Part shown: one piece after another, positions 4,867-5,623 of the stretch | Layout of the letters: each line of letters opens with the position of its first letter | How positions within the stretch are numbered: the first letter of the stretch is position 1 | NCBI GenBank assembly: GCA_945788155.1 | Contig: CALZKX010000384.1 | Location: 1 to 5,623 of the forward strand | Reading direction: 5' to 3' | Origin: an uncultured Flavobacteriaceae bacterium | GTDB lineage: Bacteria > Bacteroidota > Bacteroidia > Flavobacteriales > Flavobacteriaceae | Length of the DNA stretch: 5,623 nucleotides | Notes under the pieces: generated by a model | Told to the model about the DNA's origin: nothing | The model's input: the letters and a program-made list of their open reading frames with translations, nothing else | Databases searched by the model: none | Made by a program: the position numbers and the translations under genes

Positions 4867-5514
4867 TTATATTATTAAATGTGTATCAAACCAATCGCTG
4901 GTTTCTTTTGCAACAAGATCCAGTTTACCAGGTTCTGGAAATAAATGCGTAGCACCTTCAATAATTCTTAATTCACAAATCCCAGATATGTTAGCCAATG
5001 CCTTTTTATTTAACTCAATAACAACATCATCGTTACTTCCTACCAATAAAAGTGTAGGTGTTTTAACATAACTTAAATCTTTCATAGCAAGATCTGGCCG
5101 ACCTCCTCTAGACACTACAGCTGATATAGTTTTACCTAATTTAGCCACAGCACTAAGTGCTGATGCAGCGCCTGTGCTTGCGCCAAAATAACCTAGTGGT
5201 AACTGTTTTATATTCTTATTTTTTTTAATCCATTTGGTAACACTAACCAACCTATCTGTGAGGAGTTCTATATCAAACCTATTCTTGTAAATAGCATCTT
5301 CTTTTGGTGTTAATAAATCGAACAGCAAACTTGAAAATCCATTATTCAATAAAATATCGGCAACATAATTATTCCTAGAGCTTAATCGACTACTACCACT
5401 ACCATGAGAAAACAAAATGATGCCTTTACTATTTTGTGCTTGCCTAAAATTTCCCTTTATGTGAATGTCACCTATAGGAATATCAATTTCTTTGTATGCT
5501 TTTATTGTATTCAT
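4867..5514 (-). CDS. Alpha/beta hydrolase, dienelactone-hydrolase-like
   Basis: This 215-residue protein has a complete alpha/beta-hydrolase signature. SHGSGSSRLSSRN (36-48) is the oxyanion-hole loop. The nucleophile elbow G-A-S-T-G (111-115) makes Ser113 the nucleophile. SRGGRPDLA (135-143) is characteristic of this subgroup. The acid is probably Asp162 (VGSNDDVV) and the histidine His190 (EGATHLFPEPG). There is no signal peptide, so it is cytoplasmic; its substrate is unknown. True dienelactone hydrolases use Cys, so this Ser enzyme is more likely an esterase or acyl hydrolase of the same superfamily. It is followed 11 bp later by the COG1926 phosphoribosyltransferase, the usual fusion partner as I recall it, and preceded 50 bp upstream by a short-chain dehydrogenase. 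The ATG at 5512-5514 fits the start of the fold (EIDIPIGDIHIKGNF). Confidence 0.92.
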   Translation of the reverse strand: MNTIKAYKEIDIPIGDIHIKGNFRQAQNSKGIILFSHGSGSSRLSSRNNYVADILLNNGFSSLLFDLLTPKEDAIYKNRFDIELLTDRLVSVTKWIKKNKNIKQLPLGYFGASTGAASALSAVAKLGKTISAVVSRGGRPDLAMKDLSYVKTPTLLLVGSNDDVVIELNKKALANISGICELRIIEGATHLFPEPGKLDLVAKETSDWFDTHLII

Positions 5515-5564
5515 ATTAATTTATCTTAAACTATCTAACATGGATTTGAAATATTTTAGTCACG

Positions 5565-5623
5565 TTAGGTCACGTTCATTCCTCCATCAATTACATGTAT
5601 GGCACCAGTAATATAGTTGCTTG
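5565..5623 (-). CDS. Short-chain dehydrogenase/reductase (SDR), C-terminal end only
   Basis: The last codons of a leftward gene enter from the right edge and read SNYITGAIHVIDGGMNVT before the TAA at 5565-5567. The pattern YITG...VDGG at the C-terminus is the hallmark of classical NAD(P)-dependent SDR enzymes. Only 18 residues are visible, so substrate and full length cannot be judged. A 10-bp-spaced direct repeat (GTCACGTT at 5559 and 5569) covers the stop region. It is 50 bp upstream of the hydrolase gene in the same orientation and probably heads or continues that operon. Confidence 0.8.
   Translation of the reverse strand, partial: SNYITGAIHVIDGGMNVT

Noticed and set aside
4823..5071. 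A rightward frame across the hydrolase/PRTase junction
   Set aside because: It is antisense to two well-supported genes.

Overview
The window is AT-rich DNA, most likely from the chromosome of a marine or environmental Flavobacteriaceae (Bacteroidota). Three things point there: a promoter of the TTTG-N18-TAnnTTTG type ahead of the stress-protein gene, the near absence of Shine-Dalgarno sequences before the start codons, and the style of the proteins (tandem UspA, a Bacteroidota-type Crp/Fnr regulator, a Upp ending in GLGDAGDLSFG). No rRNA, tRNA, CRISPR array or transposase gene is visible.

Left block, + strand (1-1963). The window opens inside a Crp/Fnr-family regulator gene whose true start lies to the left. 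After a short gap with a good promoter candidate comes a two-domain universal stress protein (283 aa). Only 3 bases later starts a small four-helix membrane protein, so the last two form a tight two-gene unit.

Middle block (1964-3525), about 1.56 kb with no convincing protein gene but much structure. It holds a 168-bp MITE-like inverted-repeat element with a perfect palindrome near its centre (2075-2242), a second element of about 250 bp with 12-bp inverted ends and GC-rich nested hairpins (2286-2537), several isolated hairpins (2608-2821), and the most interesting item: four tandem imperfect copies of a unit of about 183 bp (2870-3513). Each copy carries a GNRA-loop hairpin and a UNCG-loop hairpin at fixed positions. 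Substitutions between copies keep the stems paired, so these look like tandem structured RNAs. The last copy ends in a strong T8 terminator.

Right block, - strand (3526-5623). Four genes read leftward in a probable operon: the 3' end of a short-chain dehydrogenase, an alpha/beta hydrolase of the dienelactone-hydrolase type, a COG1926-type phosphoribosyltransferase, and uracil phosphoribosyltransferase (upp). The hydrolase and COG1926 phosphoribosyltransferase are separate genes 11 bp apart; I recall them as fused into one protein in other bacteria.

Taken together, a Crp/Fnr regulator, a tandem Usp and a PRTase/hydrolase pair resemble the gene sets that other bacteria induce under low oxygen or dormancy. 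That reading is inference from content and context. The RNA array converges on upp and shares the terminator region with it.
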